Shown: positions 23,821 through 34,223 of the stretch, piece after piece
Layout: every line of letters begins with the position of its first letter
Numbering within the stretch: position 1 is the first letter of the stretch
DNA from: Catonia carolina
Taxonomy: Eukaryota > Arthropoda > Insecta > Hemiptera > Achilidae
Direction: 5' to 3'
Length of the DNA stretch: 64,000 bases
Assembly: GCA_035578175.1 (NCBI GenBank)
Contig: JAQMRL010000008.1
Coordinates: 95,117,041 to 95,181,040 of the forward strand
The notes under the pieces: generated by a model
The model's database searches: none
The model's input: only the letters and a program-made list of their open reading frames with translations
Told to the model about the DNA's origin: nothing
Position numbers and translations under genes: made by a program

Positions 23821-24130
23821 ATAACCAATGGCTAAAATTCCCTTGACTGCCACAAATTTACCTCCTTTTCATTGTAAATACAATGGATGATAATTAAAAG
23901 TCCACGTGTGTTTAAAAATTTGTTATATTTTATAAACAAGAAATTTAAATTTTTCTACACATCAAAATATTATAATAATTTAATACATAAAATTTCTTGA
24001 AAACTTGTTACACTCTGAGGGTTTTGCCTACAAAACAAAGAATATAAATTAAACAAACGAAACCTCTATTCCCAGCCCAAGCTTACATTCTTTACCATTT
24101 GTCCAAAATACTCGGAATTTGGAAGGTGGT
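23821..24130 (-). promoter_or_regulatory. Upstream region of receptor exon D, part 2 (conserved block)
   Basis: Resumes CCAATGGCTAAAATTCCC and ACCTCCTTTTCATTGTA, and continues with similarity to 13060-13220 upstream of exon C. Only about 330 bp then remain before the donor of exon E. Confidence 0.55.
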
Positions 24131-24462
24131 TCATTGATCTATTATGTTTTGTTTTCTAACGCTTAGAATTTGATAAATTATATATTTTTTAAAGCTAAAA
24201 GGTCAGAGTATCTCTTATGGTGTAAAATATAAAAAAGGAGGAATCTAAATTTTACCGAATATCCGTTGAGACCCGTACTATTATTCTCAAATTTTTAGCT
24301 AAATTTAAACTCGGTTCAGATAGTCCTGAATAATTTTTGTGGCTTTCTCCAAAGTAGATCCGACGACAAGTCACCAACTAATATGGTTTTAAAAATTTGA
24401 AATAATCAATAAACAATTTTAAATACTAGATCAACATAGTAATTAGGATATTTTGTACTTAC

Positions 24463-25380
24463 TGTAGTCTGTTGTCTACTGGACAAAATAACTATAATGA
24501 AATATGTTGCAGTGTAGAAAGCAATCCAAGTAGTAGTGATAAAGAGCTCATAAGAATATTTCTTGAAATTCAACAAACGAATAATTGCAACATAGCACAT
24601 TATTATCAATTCTCCTTTTATGTAATAAAATAAACAGATTTGATATAAACTATAGGAATTATTTACAGTTTTAGCACATTTCATTAAATTGCAATGTAAT
24701 ATTTTTATATTTTTTATGAAAGATTCAGGGGAATTTAATAACCTTCCTCTTGAACATTTAATTATAAAATTTTTAATTAATGTATCTAACATTGTAAGTC
24801 TTTTATTGATAGAGGAATAAAATATACCCATCAACACATAATGTATTTGTAAAGGAATAACATGAATAAAGTCGTACATGAGCCAAACAGTACCTCTTGA
24901 TATATCATTTTTGTTCGTACGCCAATGAAGAACTAGACAATCAATAATCAACGTGATTATTATTAATGCACCAAATATACCATTTTTATATTTATCAAAT
25001 TTATTTTCAAAATATTTAAAATTTTTTAATGGAAATATTTCGATTAAATTTTTATCGAAATTTTCTATATTTATTATAATATTATTGAAATTTTTGTAAA
25101 CTTTAATTAAAGTTAAATGTTGTATAATTATGTTTATATATTTTAAATGTGTCGTAATAAATGTACGATATACTTTGTATTTGATCATACGGAAACGATA
25201 GAAACTCGTACAATGTAAGCCAATTATTAAACTATAAGAAATAACAAATTCTTTACTTTTCCAATTATAAATTAAATAATTATAATTTGATTTTTCTTTT
25301 AAAGGAATTAATCCAAGGTACTTAAATAATTTTAGAAATAATGTTAAAGATTCATAAAAATTTGAATATTGGTTATTCAT
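24463..25380 (-). CDS. Gustatory-receptor-like long exon E (7tm_7 family)
   Basis: 306 codons from ATG at 25380 (MNNQYSNFYESLTLFLKLF) to a donor GTAAGT (ACTTAC 24457-24462), phase 0, ending SSRQQTT. Membrane segments lie at about 46-64, 77-95, 136-155, 165-190, 255-270 and 284-302. PLQIHYVLMGIFYSSINKRL and NNSYSLYQICLFYYIKGELI are the family signatures. It is intact and the most complete member of the array after B. Fewer than 350 bp separate its donor from the conserved block of exon D, too little for a convincing last exon, and none was read there. Function as a gustatory-type chemoreceptor is inferred from family resemblance only. Confidence 0.78.
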
Positions 25381-26290
25381 TTTTTTATTGGTTATTTTTA
25401 TATGAAATCGGTTAACTTAATTAGGACATCCTATAATATAAATTTAACAATTAATAAAACCTTTTAAACTCATATAATTCAATTTTTTTTTAATATCCTT
25501 GAAAAGTTTAATATAGCATAATAATTATTGTGAAATGTTTAATTATGAATTATTATCGCATTCATATGAAAATTTAAAACGTTTGTAGAATTGTAGAAAA
25601 TATAAGAACAGAAAGAGCCCAAAAAAGACGAAATCATAAGATTTCCGTTCAGTGAAAATGAAAATATGAAACACTCTGAGTCGTAGTAGTATTAGTGTTT
25701 TTAAGCGTTTAAAAAAATTTTTGGTGCTTATTAATAGAACAAATTTGTAGGGCTACTACTTTAACTAGTTCGAGGTGTATTATTAACTTAAATTATTAAA
25801 CTCCATTAACACTATTAGGTAAGAGTTAAATTTTTGATCATCTTCAAAAGTAACAAGAATTTACACATTTTAAAGTAATACATTTTCTGCATGTAGTTTA
25901 TCATTTATTTGACATATTCATGTTTTTTTTAGTAATATTTGTTTTTAACACGATAATATTTATTTTATCTGTAAATGCAGTTATGTTATTGGTTACCAAC
26001 AGAATACGTGCGAATGTAAATTAATATTAAATTTGCGTACAATATAATTTAATGTATAATAAAAATTTAAATAAATAATTTAATAATTCTTTAAATTCCC
26101 TCAATAGAAAAATGCATTAAACATTTTAATATTTACAGAAATTTATCGTTGGTAGGGGCTAGTAGTAGTAAATATAGTTGTAATAATAAGATATATCAGT
26201 TTGACCAGAGCTTAAAATTCCCTTTACTTCGTCAAATTTACCTCCTTACCAACGTACGCGGTAGAAAAAAAGGCAATAAACATTCTAACA
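25381..26290 (-). promoter_or_regulatory. Upstream region of receptor exon E with conserved block
   Basis: Non-coding. At 26150-26285 the block shared with exons B, C and D appears in diverged form (AGCTTAAAATTCCCTTTACT, then ACCTCCTTACCAACGTACG). It marks the right-hand limit of the receptor array in this window. Confidence 0.5.
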
Positions 26291-26719
26291 ATTATTTTTT
26301 TACAGAAGAATTCAATCGCTTTTGATGATAGACCTGTTGATGCCAACTTTCGGATTATGAAGACACTTTTTAGGATGTCACATAAAATTTACTTTCATTT
26401 AAAATAAATTTGAGTTTTACTTAATGAACAAGGATTAGTTGTTAATAATTAAAGGATAAACCACTTTATTAAATTTTCATATTTGCATAAATACCCATGC
26501 AAATTTCTTACACTTGAAAAATGTTAAATTTTTTCCAGTTTTTCAAGAAATCGGCTTAAAATTAGAGATTAAAATTTTGATAACAATATGCAGTAGCATC
26601 TCCAGTAATCTGTTAACTATTATGTCTTATAAGTAAATAAATAAATCTTTATCTGTCAGCGACCAAAAAAGAAATAGACATCGTTAAATACAGTTATACG
26701 TACGTTTAAATCTATTTTC
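26291..26719. other. No gene recognised
   Basis: AT-rich intergenic sequence right of the receptor array. Confidence 0.5.
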
Positions 26720-27115
26720 TGCCCATAACAGACAGGTGGAGTGTCAAATTATTTACACTCGATCTGTTAGTTGCAGGGCTAAAATAAATAGTTCTGTTTC
26801 TTATCACATGGTCAGCCAATTAAATGACTGAATCATTTAAGAACAGAAGAGGTAGAGGTGTAAAAGACACTAATCAGAGTTATCTTATCTGAAAGTAATG
26901 AATTTCATTATACAGCCAGACCCTGTGGTGAATGAAGTGAAGGTGTCATTTGCGGAGTGGAAAATATGTGCTTTACAGAGGGCTCGGCATGCTGATAAGC
27001 GTACTTTTCCACTCAGTGAGGAAGGCAATGGTAAACCACCTCACTCCTCGATTTACTTAGTAAAACCTCAAGAGGTTCAAACCAGCCTTTTGGCTGATGA
27101 CCTAAACAACAACAT
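26720..27115 (+). mobile_element. Repeat family 3, complete copy
   Basis: Nearly identical to 9690-10085, ending TTTTGGCTGATGACCTAAAC, then AACAAC. Confidence 0.8.
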
Positions 27116-27185
27116 CTCTATTTTACCGAACAATTTTCGTTTACAAAATTAAGTATTCACTAGAACAAAAAATAACTTGTTCATT

Positions 27186-27377
27186 TTTTTTATTTATTTT
27201 TTTAACGCCGCATCAACTGCTGTGGTCATTAGCGTCGACGTTGGGGTGTAACTGTGCGTAATGAGAATGAAATGATTTTTTGTAACGTATGAAAATATTC
27301 CATGCCTGTGTGGGATTCGAATCCAGGACCGCATGATTAGAGGCAAGCACGTTACCAACTACGCCAATGCGGCCGGC
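27186..27377 (-). mobile_element. SINE family 1, complete long-tail copy
   Basis: tRNA-like head at the right (CCGGCCGCATTGGCGTAGTT on minus). The tail extends through a segment with TCATTCTCATTACGC and an AACGCCGCATCAACTGC region (as read on plus) to a T-rich end. Flanked by TAACTTGTTCATT (27173-27185 and 27378-27390). Confidence 0.88.
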
Positions 27378-27477
27378 TAACTTGTTCATTAAATTAATAC
27401 TTAAATTGTACATTGTAATTCTAAGTTATTCATTTACTAACAATGTTTCATAATTATAAATTCTACACCCATTACAT

Positions 27478-28105
27478 TTAAAGAGCATTCCTAGTAAGAT
27501 AATTTAAGAACTCCTGATCAGAATAAAATGCATGTTTTGTTAAAAACTCTTTTACTTCCCGATCAAAGTTTAAATTAAGAAGTCGTATTTTAGATGCTAA
27601 TCTGTTGAAAAACCGAACGGAATTGTAGTGAATTCCTTTTGAGAAATTTGAAGTTCTATATTTTTCAATTCTAAAGTCATCATTTTGTCGAGTTTCATAA
27701 TTATGATTGCACTTATTTTTTTGTAAATAACAAAGTGTTACTTTTCGCGAATTTAAAAATTTCATATATATATACATATAAAGAGACGGTAAGGGGGAGA
27801 ATATTAATCTTTAAAAAACAATCATTTGCAATAATAATGACTTAGAATGTTTGCAATAAATCTAATTGAGCATTTTGTCTGCAAAAAATCTTAATATGTT
27901 TGGTTGAGCTGCCCCACTGCGTGACCCCATAGCTGAGTACAGAGTGGTATAACGCAAAATAAGTAATTAATTATCATATCTTCTTCCGACAAGATTATCC
28001 GGAGATTTTGCAAAATAAAATACACTGAGCTAAGACGGTTCAATAAGTAAGATATATATAAAATTTTCAAGTTAAGTTCTGATCGATGTAGACGCCTAGT
28101 CACTT
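27478..28105 (-). pseudogene. LINE reverse transcriptase C-terminal remnant
   Basis: Broken frames: first LLNRLSSVYFILQNLRIILS (near 28020), then a stop-riddled stretch, then HNYETRQNDDFRIEKYRTSN, VRFFNRLASKIRL and EFLTKHAFYSDQEFL. This is the usual C-terminus of an insect non-LTR element like the one at 52.7-53.3 kb. Frameshifted and 5' truncated. Confidence 0.75.
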
Positions 28106-28124
28106 GGTGTCCGTTACTTTTTTA

Positions 28125-29112
28125 CTTTCTCTTGCCTATATTAATATTTAGGAATAAAAGTATTGCTTTCCAGTCGATTTTTCGAAATCGAGTTTTCACC
28201 GGATATTCACGTTTTCAGACCCCTGAACCTGAAAAACAAGTTTTTAGCGATTGTTCTGTATGTGTGTGTGTGTGCGCGCGCGCGCGAGCGCTTGTGTGTA
28301 TGAACAAAATATCTCAAGAACTGAACATCTAAAGTTAACATGAACGTCTTAAGTTTCAAGTTGCAACTTGGAACTTAAATAGGTAGGCTACTACTAGAGG
28401 ACCCGACACTAATATTTTCATCAAACTCAGTCGATCGGAATTAGTAGTAATTCGTGTAATTTTTCATTTTTCGCAATTTCCTCAACAACAGTTCCTACGA
28501 TTTTTTTTTAAATTGCCTCATTTACTAAATTTTTTATGTTCTATAAGGTAGAGTAGGCGTCATGTCTGCTGAAATACTTGGGGAGGGTGTGCTTTCGTAG
28601 AAAAAATGTATTTATTTAAGATTGCGGCCTTAATATTATGCATTTTAGGGAAAAAGTGTAGGCTATATAATAAAAGTTGCGGAACATTTAAAAACTAACA
28701 ACTTTTATTTCTAACATTTCTTTGTATAACGGTTAGTTTAGTGGTAATTAGTGATTTTCTGGTTTTTTTCATGAAAACTTTTGAAAAATTGAATTTTTAA
28801 GATTTTGGCCTTAGTATGCATTTCACGACAGAAGTGTCGGATATAAAATTTTTAGGAAATTAAAACATCTACAACATTCAATTAAAGCATTTTCCTCTAC
28901 AGAGCCTAATTTAGCGCTAGAGAGTGATTTTCCGTATAATTAAGCCAAACTAAGGTTGGTTTTCATTTTGTATCATTCACTCATGATTAAAAATATTTTA
29001 TGTTTTTTTGAGGTTAGTTTTTTGCTGATTTCTAATTTTTTATTACTAATGTTAGGTTATATTATTCATTAATTGAATTGACAATAGAAAGTCATTTAGT
29101 GTTTCACACCAT
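28125..29112 (+). mobile_element. TTTTTA-element copy c (diverged)
   Basis: Begins CTTTCTCTTGCC after TTTTTTA and ends GTGTTTCACACCATA before TTTTA. The dinucleotide tract is (GT)n then (GC)n. More diverged than copies a, b and d. Its sequence from about 28350 onward is shared with 48.2 kb as part of the segmental duplication. Confidence 0.82.
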
Positions 29113-30078
29113 ATTTTATCAATTGATTTTTACATTTTTTCCAAAAGAAACTTTATATTTTGATATAACTGAATCGAAATCGGTTCATTGGTTTTAGAAA
29201 AGTTATTTTTCTTTTAAATGCAGCATCAAAATCAGTCGTACAGTAAAAAAATTACTTTGGTAAATATTTACAGGCTAGGCTAATAAATACAGCTGCCATT
29301 ATTATAAGTTTAAAAAAATTATTTGAATTTTTTTATACAAAACTCAATGTACAATATTCGATTTGTTCAGTTAACAAACTTTATTACTGGTTATGTTAAA
29401 TTCAAGTTCTACGCACACAAAAATTGCGCAGTAGTTATTACTGCTGTTGTGTAGTAGAGCTAATAAATGTGGCAGTTCAAAAATTAAAAATTCAATTTCA
29501 AAACATATTTCTGATTAAAATTCAACTCAATGTATCTATATTATATTATCAATTCATTTTATGACCTATTATAAAGTAAATTATTGGTTATAAAACCTTG
29601 AAAAAATTAACTCTAAAATGTATTTAATTACTTTTCAGAATTAAGAATTGTCTATTAGGTTTTAGTATTAAATTTATTTTAAAGCATATCTTTTAAACTC
29701 CAAAATGAAGGACGTGGGTGATCCAATTTCTTTACTTTAAGGAGAATGGCCTCTTCGCCTTCTATTTTCTTTTTTGAAAAAGTCATTATGTTTCTTTGCA
29801 CATCTTTGGATATAACCATACCGTACCCGCGTACTGGTCTCTATTCTGTCTATACCCTATTCATTCTAAGAGCTACGAATGCATTTTTGTAGTGGTGAGT
29901 AATACTCCAGGGCGTGTCTTTGTGTGGTGCATGACAAAAACCGGGTGACTCACAATACACTATACATGTTTTAACTACCATTCAATAGCCTATTAGAGTA
30001 ATCATCCCATTTTTGCATCCTAGATTCAAGTGATTGAAATGAGAATGGTTTAGTTTTTCTCTTTAACTATTAAAGGCT
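29113..30078. other. Duplicated non-coding stretch
   Basis: No gene. Counterpart of 48986-49930 plus 53684-54198. Contains one copy (about 29690-29780) of a ~125-bp unit that occurs three times in copy 2. Confidence 0.55.
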
Positions 30079-30425
30079 TATTCGTACAACGCTGGTACTA
30101 GCTGCTAGTTAACTAGCAGCTAGCAAAATAGCGTAATGAAAATGAACAACTAGCAGCTAGTTTAGTTAAAATATTCACTTGCGCGCTAGTAACTTACAAC
30201 ATGTTTGATTTTACTAGCGCTAGTAGGAGAGAAAAGTTCATGTGTTTGGCTAGAGCTAGTAAACTAGCTCGGTGTGAACGTTTGGAAAAGTTGCTAGTTG
30301 CTAGTAAGCTGTACTGTGTACAGCTATACATAGCATAACTCAAGTATGTCTTCAGATTACTGGCATTAATTAACTACCTTTGTGGAAACCATCACCTTCG
30401 CACTAGCAGTAACAACTAGTAAACT
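30079..30425. mobile_element. CTAG-rich MITE-like element, copy 1
   Basis: Dense in CTAG and AGCTAGC motifs (for example GCTGCTAGTTAACTAGCAGC). It begins near CGTACAACGCTGGTACTAGC and ends near GCACTAGCAGTAACAACTAG. The ends are imperfect inverted repeats (TACTAGctgctagt versus TACTAGttgttactg). A second copy, split by the gypsy element, is at 54199-54342 and 60694-60893. Confidence 0.6.
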
Positions 30426-30759
30426 GGGAATAAATCATAAGACATTGAAGTATGAAGTGACCATTCTCTAAGTGATATATTATATAATGTGAAAGAATTT
30501 GTGATAAGGGAGTGAGTTAGAGAGAGTTTTTGCATTTACGTATACAGATTTCTGATTTAAAAACTAACATGAATTTATTGTTATTTACCCTGTGGGGTAA
30601 ATTCAAGTAAACGAATAGTTATTTTTCTACGATATTACCATTACATAAAATAAAGTTAACGATTTAAAGAAAATGCGAATTTGATTAATCATTACTATTG
30701 TTTGTTTTAAGAAAAAAAAAATGTTTTTAAATATGAAAAAGAATAAATTGTTTAAGTTA
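30426..30759. other. Duplicated non-coding stretch
   Basis: No gene. Counterpart of 60894-61200. Confidence 0.55.
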
Positions 30760-30770
30760 AATTGTACGAT

Positions 30771-31011
30771 GAATATCTAGGACACATCATGCGAAACGAG
30801 AACAAGTACAAGCTGCTGAAATGCATTTTTCAAGGAAAAATACAGGGCAAGAGATGCATTGGAAGAAGACAAATATCCTGGTTAAAGAATTTGAGAACAT
30901 GGTTTGAAACATCCACTACGGGACTTTTTAACGCAGCAGTGAATAAAATCAGCATTGCCAGAATGATCGCCAGCATCCGGTAACGGATTGGCACTAGAAG
31001 AAGAAGAAGAA
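30771..31011 (+). mobile_element. 5'-truncated LINE fragment with GAA tail
   Basis: 241 bp flanked by AATTGTACGAT on both sides (30760-30770 and 31012-31022). It encodes the C-terminus GHIMRNENKYKLLKCIFQGK, then GRRQISWLKNLRTWFETS and ARMIASI, and ends in a GAAGAAGAAGAA tail. The paralogous site near 61490 has a single AATTGTACGA and no insert. Same family as 46030-46535. Confidence 0.9.
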
Positions 31012-31022
31012 ATTGTACGATA

Positions 31023-31275
31023 CCAGGACATCTTACCAATCCACTAAGTTATATTTGTGTTAAGTAAATCTTATTCTGTTAATAATATAATTCTGCCTTC
31101 TAATTGCTTAAATCCAGGAAATTATTTCTACTGAAAAATGTCTTCTTCGACAAATTTAAATTGTTATTTATAAAGGTTTGTATTTCTTATTGATTTAGGT
31201 ATTTTCACGGGATACAAACTGTAATTTATTTATACTAAGAATTTGGAAAAAAATTATTATTTAATTACTTAATGA
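31023..31275. other. Duplicated non-coding stretch before the gap
   Basis: Counterpart of 61500-61703 and 62030-62085. No gene seen. Confidence 0.5.
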
Positions 31276-31375
31276 NNNNNNNNNNNNNNNNNNNNNNNNN
31301 NNNNNNNNNNNNNNNNNNNNNNNNNNNNNNNNNNNNNNNNNNNNNNNNNNNNNNNNNNNNNNNNNNNNNNNNNNN
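31276..31375. other. Assembly gap (100 N)
   Basis: Exactly 100 N, the usual placeholder for a gap of unknown length. It lies just before a long GAA array, the likely reason for the break. Confidence 0.98.
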
Positions 31376-31393
31376 CACATATCAGAGTGCGTA

Positions 31394-31727
31394 GAAGAAG
31401 AAGAAGAAGAAGAAGAAGAAGAAGAAGAAGAAGAAGAAGAAGAAGAAGAAGAAGAAGAAGAAGAAGAAGAAGAAGAAGAAGAAGAAGAAGAAGAAGAAGA
31501 AGAAGAAGAAGAAGAAGAAGAAGAAGAAGAAGAAGAAGAAGAAGAAGAAGAAGAAGAAGAAGAAGAAGAAGAAGAAGAAGAAGAAGAAGAAGAAGAAGAA
31601 GAAGAAGAAGAAGAAGAAGAAGAAGAAGAAGAAGAGAAGAAGAAGAAGAAGAAGAAGAAGAAGAAGAAGAAGAAGAAGAAGAAGAAGAAGAAGAAGAAGA
31701 AGAAGAAGAAGAAGAAGAAGAAGAAGA
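31394..31727. repeat. (GAA)n microsatellite, about 111 units
   Basis: Nearly pure GAA/TTC over 334 bp with one interruption (GAGAAG near 31633). The paralogous locus at 62124-62143 has only about six units. Open frames through it (poly-Arg, poly-Glu, poly-Ser, poly-Leu) are artefacts. Confidence 0.98.
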
Positions 31728-31737
31728 TAACAAATAT

Positions 31738-32073
31738 ACTTTTTTTTCTTTAGTGTGTGTACGTTGCAATCTGTTCAATTCAGAACAATAAGCAACCCCG
31801 TAACTTAATGAGACGAGGATGATGTGTATGACGTGCTAAATAAGAAATAGTCTTGGCCATACAGTCTTGGACAGACCCAGGCCAACCATTCCTGAGAGGG
31901 TGAAGTAATTGAACCCCAACCATCAAAGTACACCGGATACTGTCAAGCACCCAAATCCGTATAAAATTAACTACCTTTACAAGGATTTGAACCAGGATTC
32001 TTCGTCTCCAAAAATCAGCTGTTTAAACAGCTAACTCGTGGCGACGACATTATCACTAGACCAACCCGATGGG
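31738..32073 (-). mobile_element. SINE family 2, copy shared by both duplicates
   Basis: A-box end at the right (GGTTGGTCTAGTGATAATG on minus), B box GGTTCAAATCC. Flanked by ATAACAAATAT (31727-31737) and AGAACAAATAT (32074-32084). Its counterpart at 62154-62518 has the same flanks, so the insertion predates the duplication. Confidence 0.82.
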
Positions 32074-32098
32074 AGAACAAATATTTTCATCCAAGGAT

Positions 32099-32760
32099 TC
32101 ACAGCCTCAGCCGTATCTCACTTCCTAAGCACCGCCTCTCTTTGTCACGCCAGTCCCTAATGGAGAGTCGCCTAAAAGACATCGCCTCCTGCACGCCATC
32201 CAACCATGTCACTTCCGGCCAACCCCTTCTTCTTCTACCGGCTGACGTCCACTCCCATACTCTTTTTGGCCATCTACATCCTCTGGAAATGGCCAAACGA
32301 TTTTAATTGCTTCCGGGATATGGGATATAGTATCCGTGATAATTTCTTGATCGCCAATTCTTCTTCTAATTTTGGAATTCGGAATTCGATCGATGTGCGA
32401 CACACCATAGCTCCGCCTCCAGAAAACCATCTCCATCGCTTTTAGGCGATCCTTCAGTCTCTTAGTCAATACCCACACTTCCGCATCATAGATACACATA
32501 CTTTCCAGGATAGCATGATAAACATTAATCTTTGTCTCTTTGCCTCCTTTCATATTTTATCATTCCAAAGGACATAATTTATCTTCCCTATAACCCTTCG
32601 TCATTGTGAAACTTGCTCTTTACTTCTGCTGTACTTGTTCCTCGCTTATCAAAGATGACTCCCAGGTATTTAAAACTTTCACAGCTTTTCACTACACTCC
32701 TACCTAGCTGAATATCATTTCCTGTATTATTCCTACCATTTCCATACAACAAGTATACCT
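32099..32760 (-). pseudogene. Non-LTR reverse transcriptase C-terminal remnant, duplicate 1
   Basis: Frames read (minus) YHAILESMCIYDAEVWVLTK, RLKDRLKAMEMVFWRRS, IDRIPNSKIRRRIGDQ and then GRRRRGWPEVTWLDGVQEAM and DWRDKE: the end of an insect endonuclease-reverse-transcriptase LINE. Frameshifted. Its counterpart is 62530-63200. Confidence 0.8.
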
Positions 32761-32774
32761 ATGCTAAATTTTTA

Positions 32775-32904
32775 CTTTCTCTTGCCTATATGAATATATA
32801 GGAAGGAAAGTATTGTTTTCATGTCGATTTTTCGAAATCGAGTTTTCACCGGATCTATACGTTTTCAGACCCCCAGAACCCAAAAAACATGTTTTTAGCG
32901 ATTG

Positions 32905-32959
<55 letters not shown>

Positions 32960-33737
32960 CAGAATTTCTCAAGTACGGAACATCGTATGAACTTGAAACT
33001 TGAAACTTAAGTTACATACCACTACCGGACGCGACACGAACATTTTCATCAAAATCGGTCAAACCGGAAGTAGTAGTTTATTCGTATAATTTTTCAGTTT
33101 TTTGCGATTTTCTCAAAAACTGGTCCTACAATTTTTTTTAAAATCGCCTATTTTACTCAATTTTTTATTCTGTACAAGATAGGGTAGACGCCATGTTTGC
33201 TGAAATTCTCGGTGAGGCTGTTTTCACGTAAAAACGTTGTTTTTTTAAGATTACGCGCTTTAATATAAATTTTAGCGCAAAAACTTATATAATAAAAGTT
33301 GTAGAGAATTTAAAAACCTACAACTTTTGTTTCAAACATTTTTTTGTATAACGCTTAGTTTAGCAGTAATTAGCGATTTTCTGATTTTTTCTCACGAAAA
33401 CGTGTGAAAAATCGATTTTTTTAAGATTTTGGCCTTAGTATGCATTTTACGACAAAAGTGTATATAACCAAATTTATAAAAAATTAAAAGATCTACAACT
33501 TTTATTAAGAGCATTTTTCTCTACAGAGCCTAGTTTAGTGTGAAAGAGTGATTTTCCGTTTTTTTAAACCAAACTGAGTTCGAATTTCATTTTGCGTGTT
33601 TCACTCATGATTGAAATATGGTTATATTTTTGAGATTAGTTGTTTGTTTATTTCTAATGTTTTATTACTAATGTTAGGTTTATTGTTAATTATTTATATT
33701 GGCAAGAGAAAGTTGTGTGAGTGTTTCACGCCAGATT
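32775..33737 (+). mobile_element. TTTTTA-element copy d (defines element ends)
   Basis: 963 bp, flanked by TTTTTA (32769-32774 and 33738-33743). The duplicated locus without the insertion carries one TTTTTA (63210-63215), so the 6 bp are a target-site duplication. Internal (GT)n at 32908-32957. Very similar to copies a and b, hence recent. Confidence 0.92.
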
Positions 33738-34062
33738 TTTTTATACTTTTCGCCAAAAAATTATTAGGTTCTGTCCATACGATTATTTAGTGTTTTTTTC
33801 AAATTTCATAACTTGTTGCAGATTAGGATTTATTGATAACGTGGATTGTACGACATGCCTGTTTTGTGACTAATAAAAAAAATTAATTTACGTACTAACT
33901 TTTGTTTTCGAAATTTCAAAAACATCATCAGGATTGGTTAAAATTTATAATGAGATATTTTATGCTGAGAGTGTTCTCGCTGTGTAAGAGTCACATGACG
34001 GAAGATCCAAGTAGGGGGTAATTTATGGAAAAAATTGTAAGGGGGGCACTTGGTAGAATTAG

Positions 34063-34070
34063 TATATAAA
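34063..34070 (+). promoter_or_regulatory. TATA box of the secreted-protein gene
   Basis: TATATAAA about 100 bp upstream of the ATG at 34167, followed by GGAGTGC. Transcription would start near 34090-34100, leaving a short 5' UTR of about 70 nt. The TATA box is absent from the duplicated copy near 63530. Confidence 0.6.
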
Positions 34071-34166
34071 GGAGTGCAAAATTTGTATCGTTACCAAAAC
34101 TTTACAAGATAGTGATAATATATTACTACTTTGTGAAATCTTTTCAGCGTCGTTATTTCAAATTTC

Positions 34167-34223
34167 ATGATGAAATTATACGTTGCAGCTTGTTTTCTTT
34201 TCTTCACGGTGGCTTCTGCCATG
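34167..34223 (+). CDS. Secreted gene, exon 1 (signal peptide)
   Basis: ATG ATG start, 19 codons ending GCC ATG before the donor GTAACG (34224). Encodes the whole signal peptide; cleavage probably after ASA. The second ATG could also serve as start. Confidence 0.72.

Noticed and set aside
31269..31791. Long open frames rich in Ser/Leu or Arg/Glu
   Set aside because: They are translations of the GAA/TTC microsatellite and the N gap.
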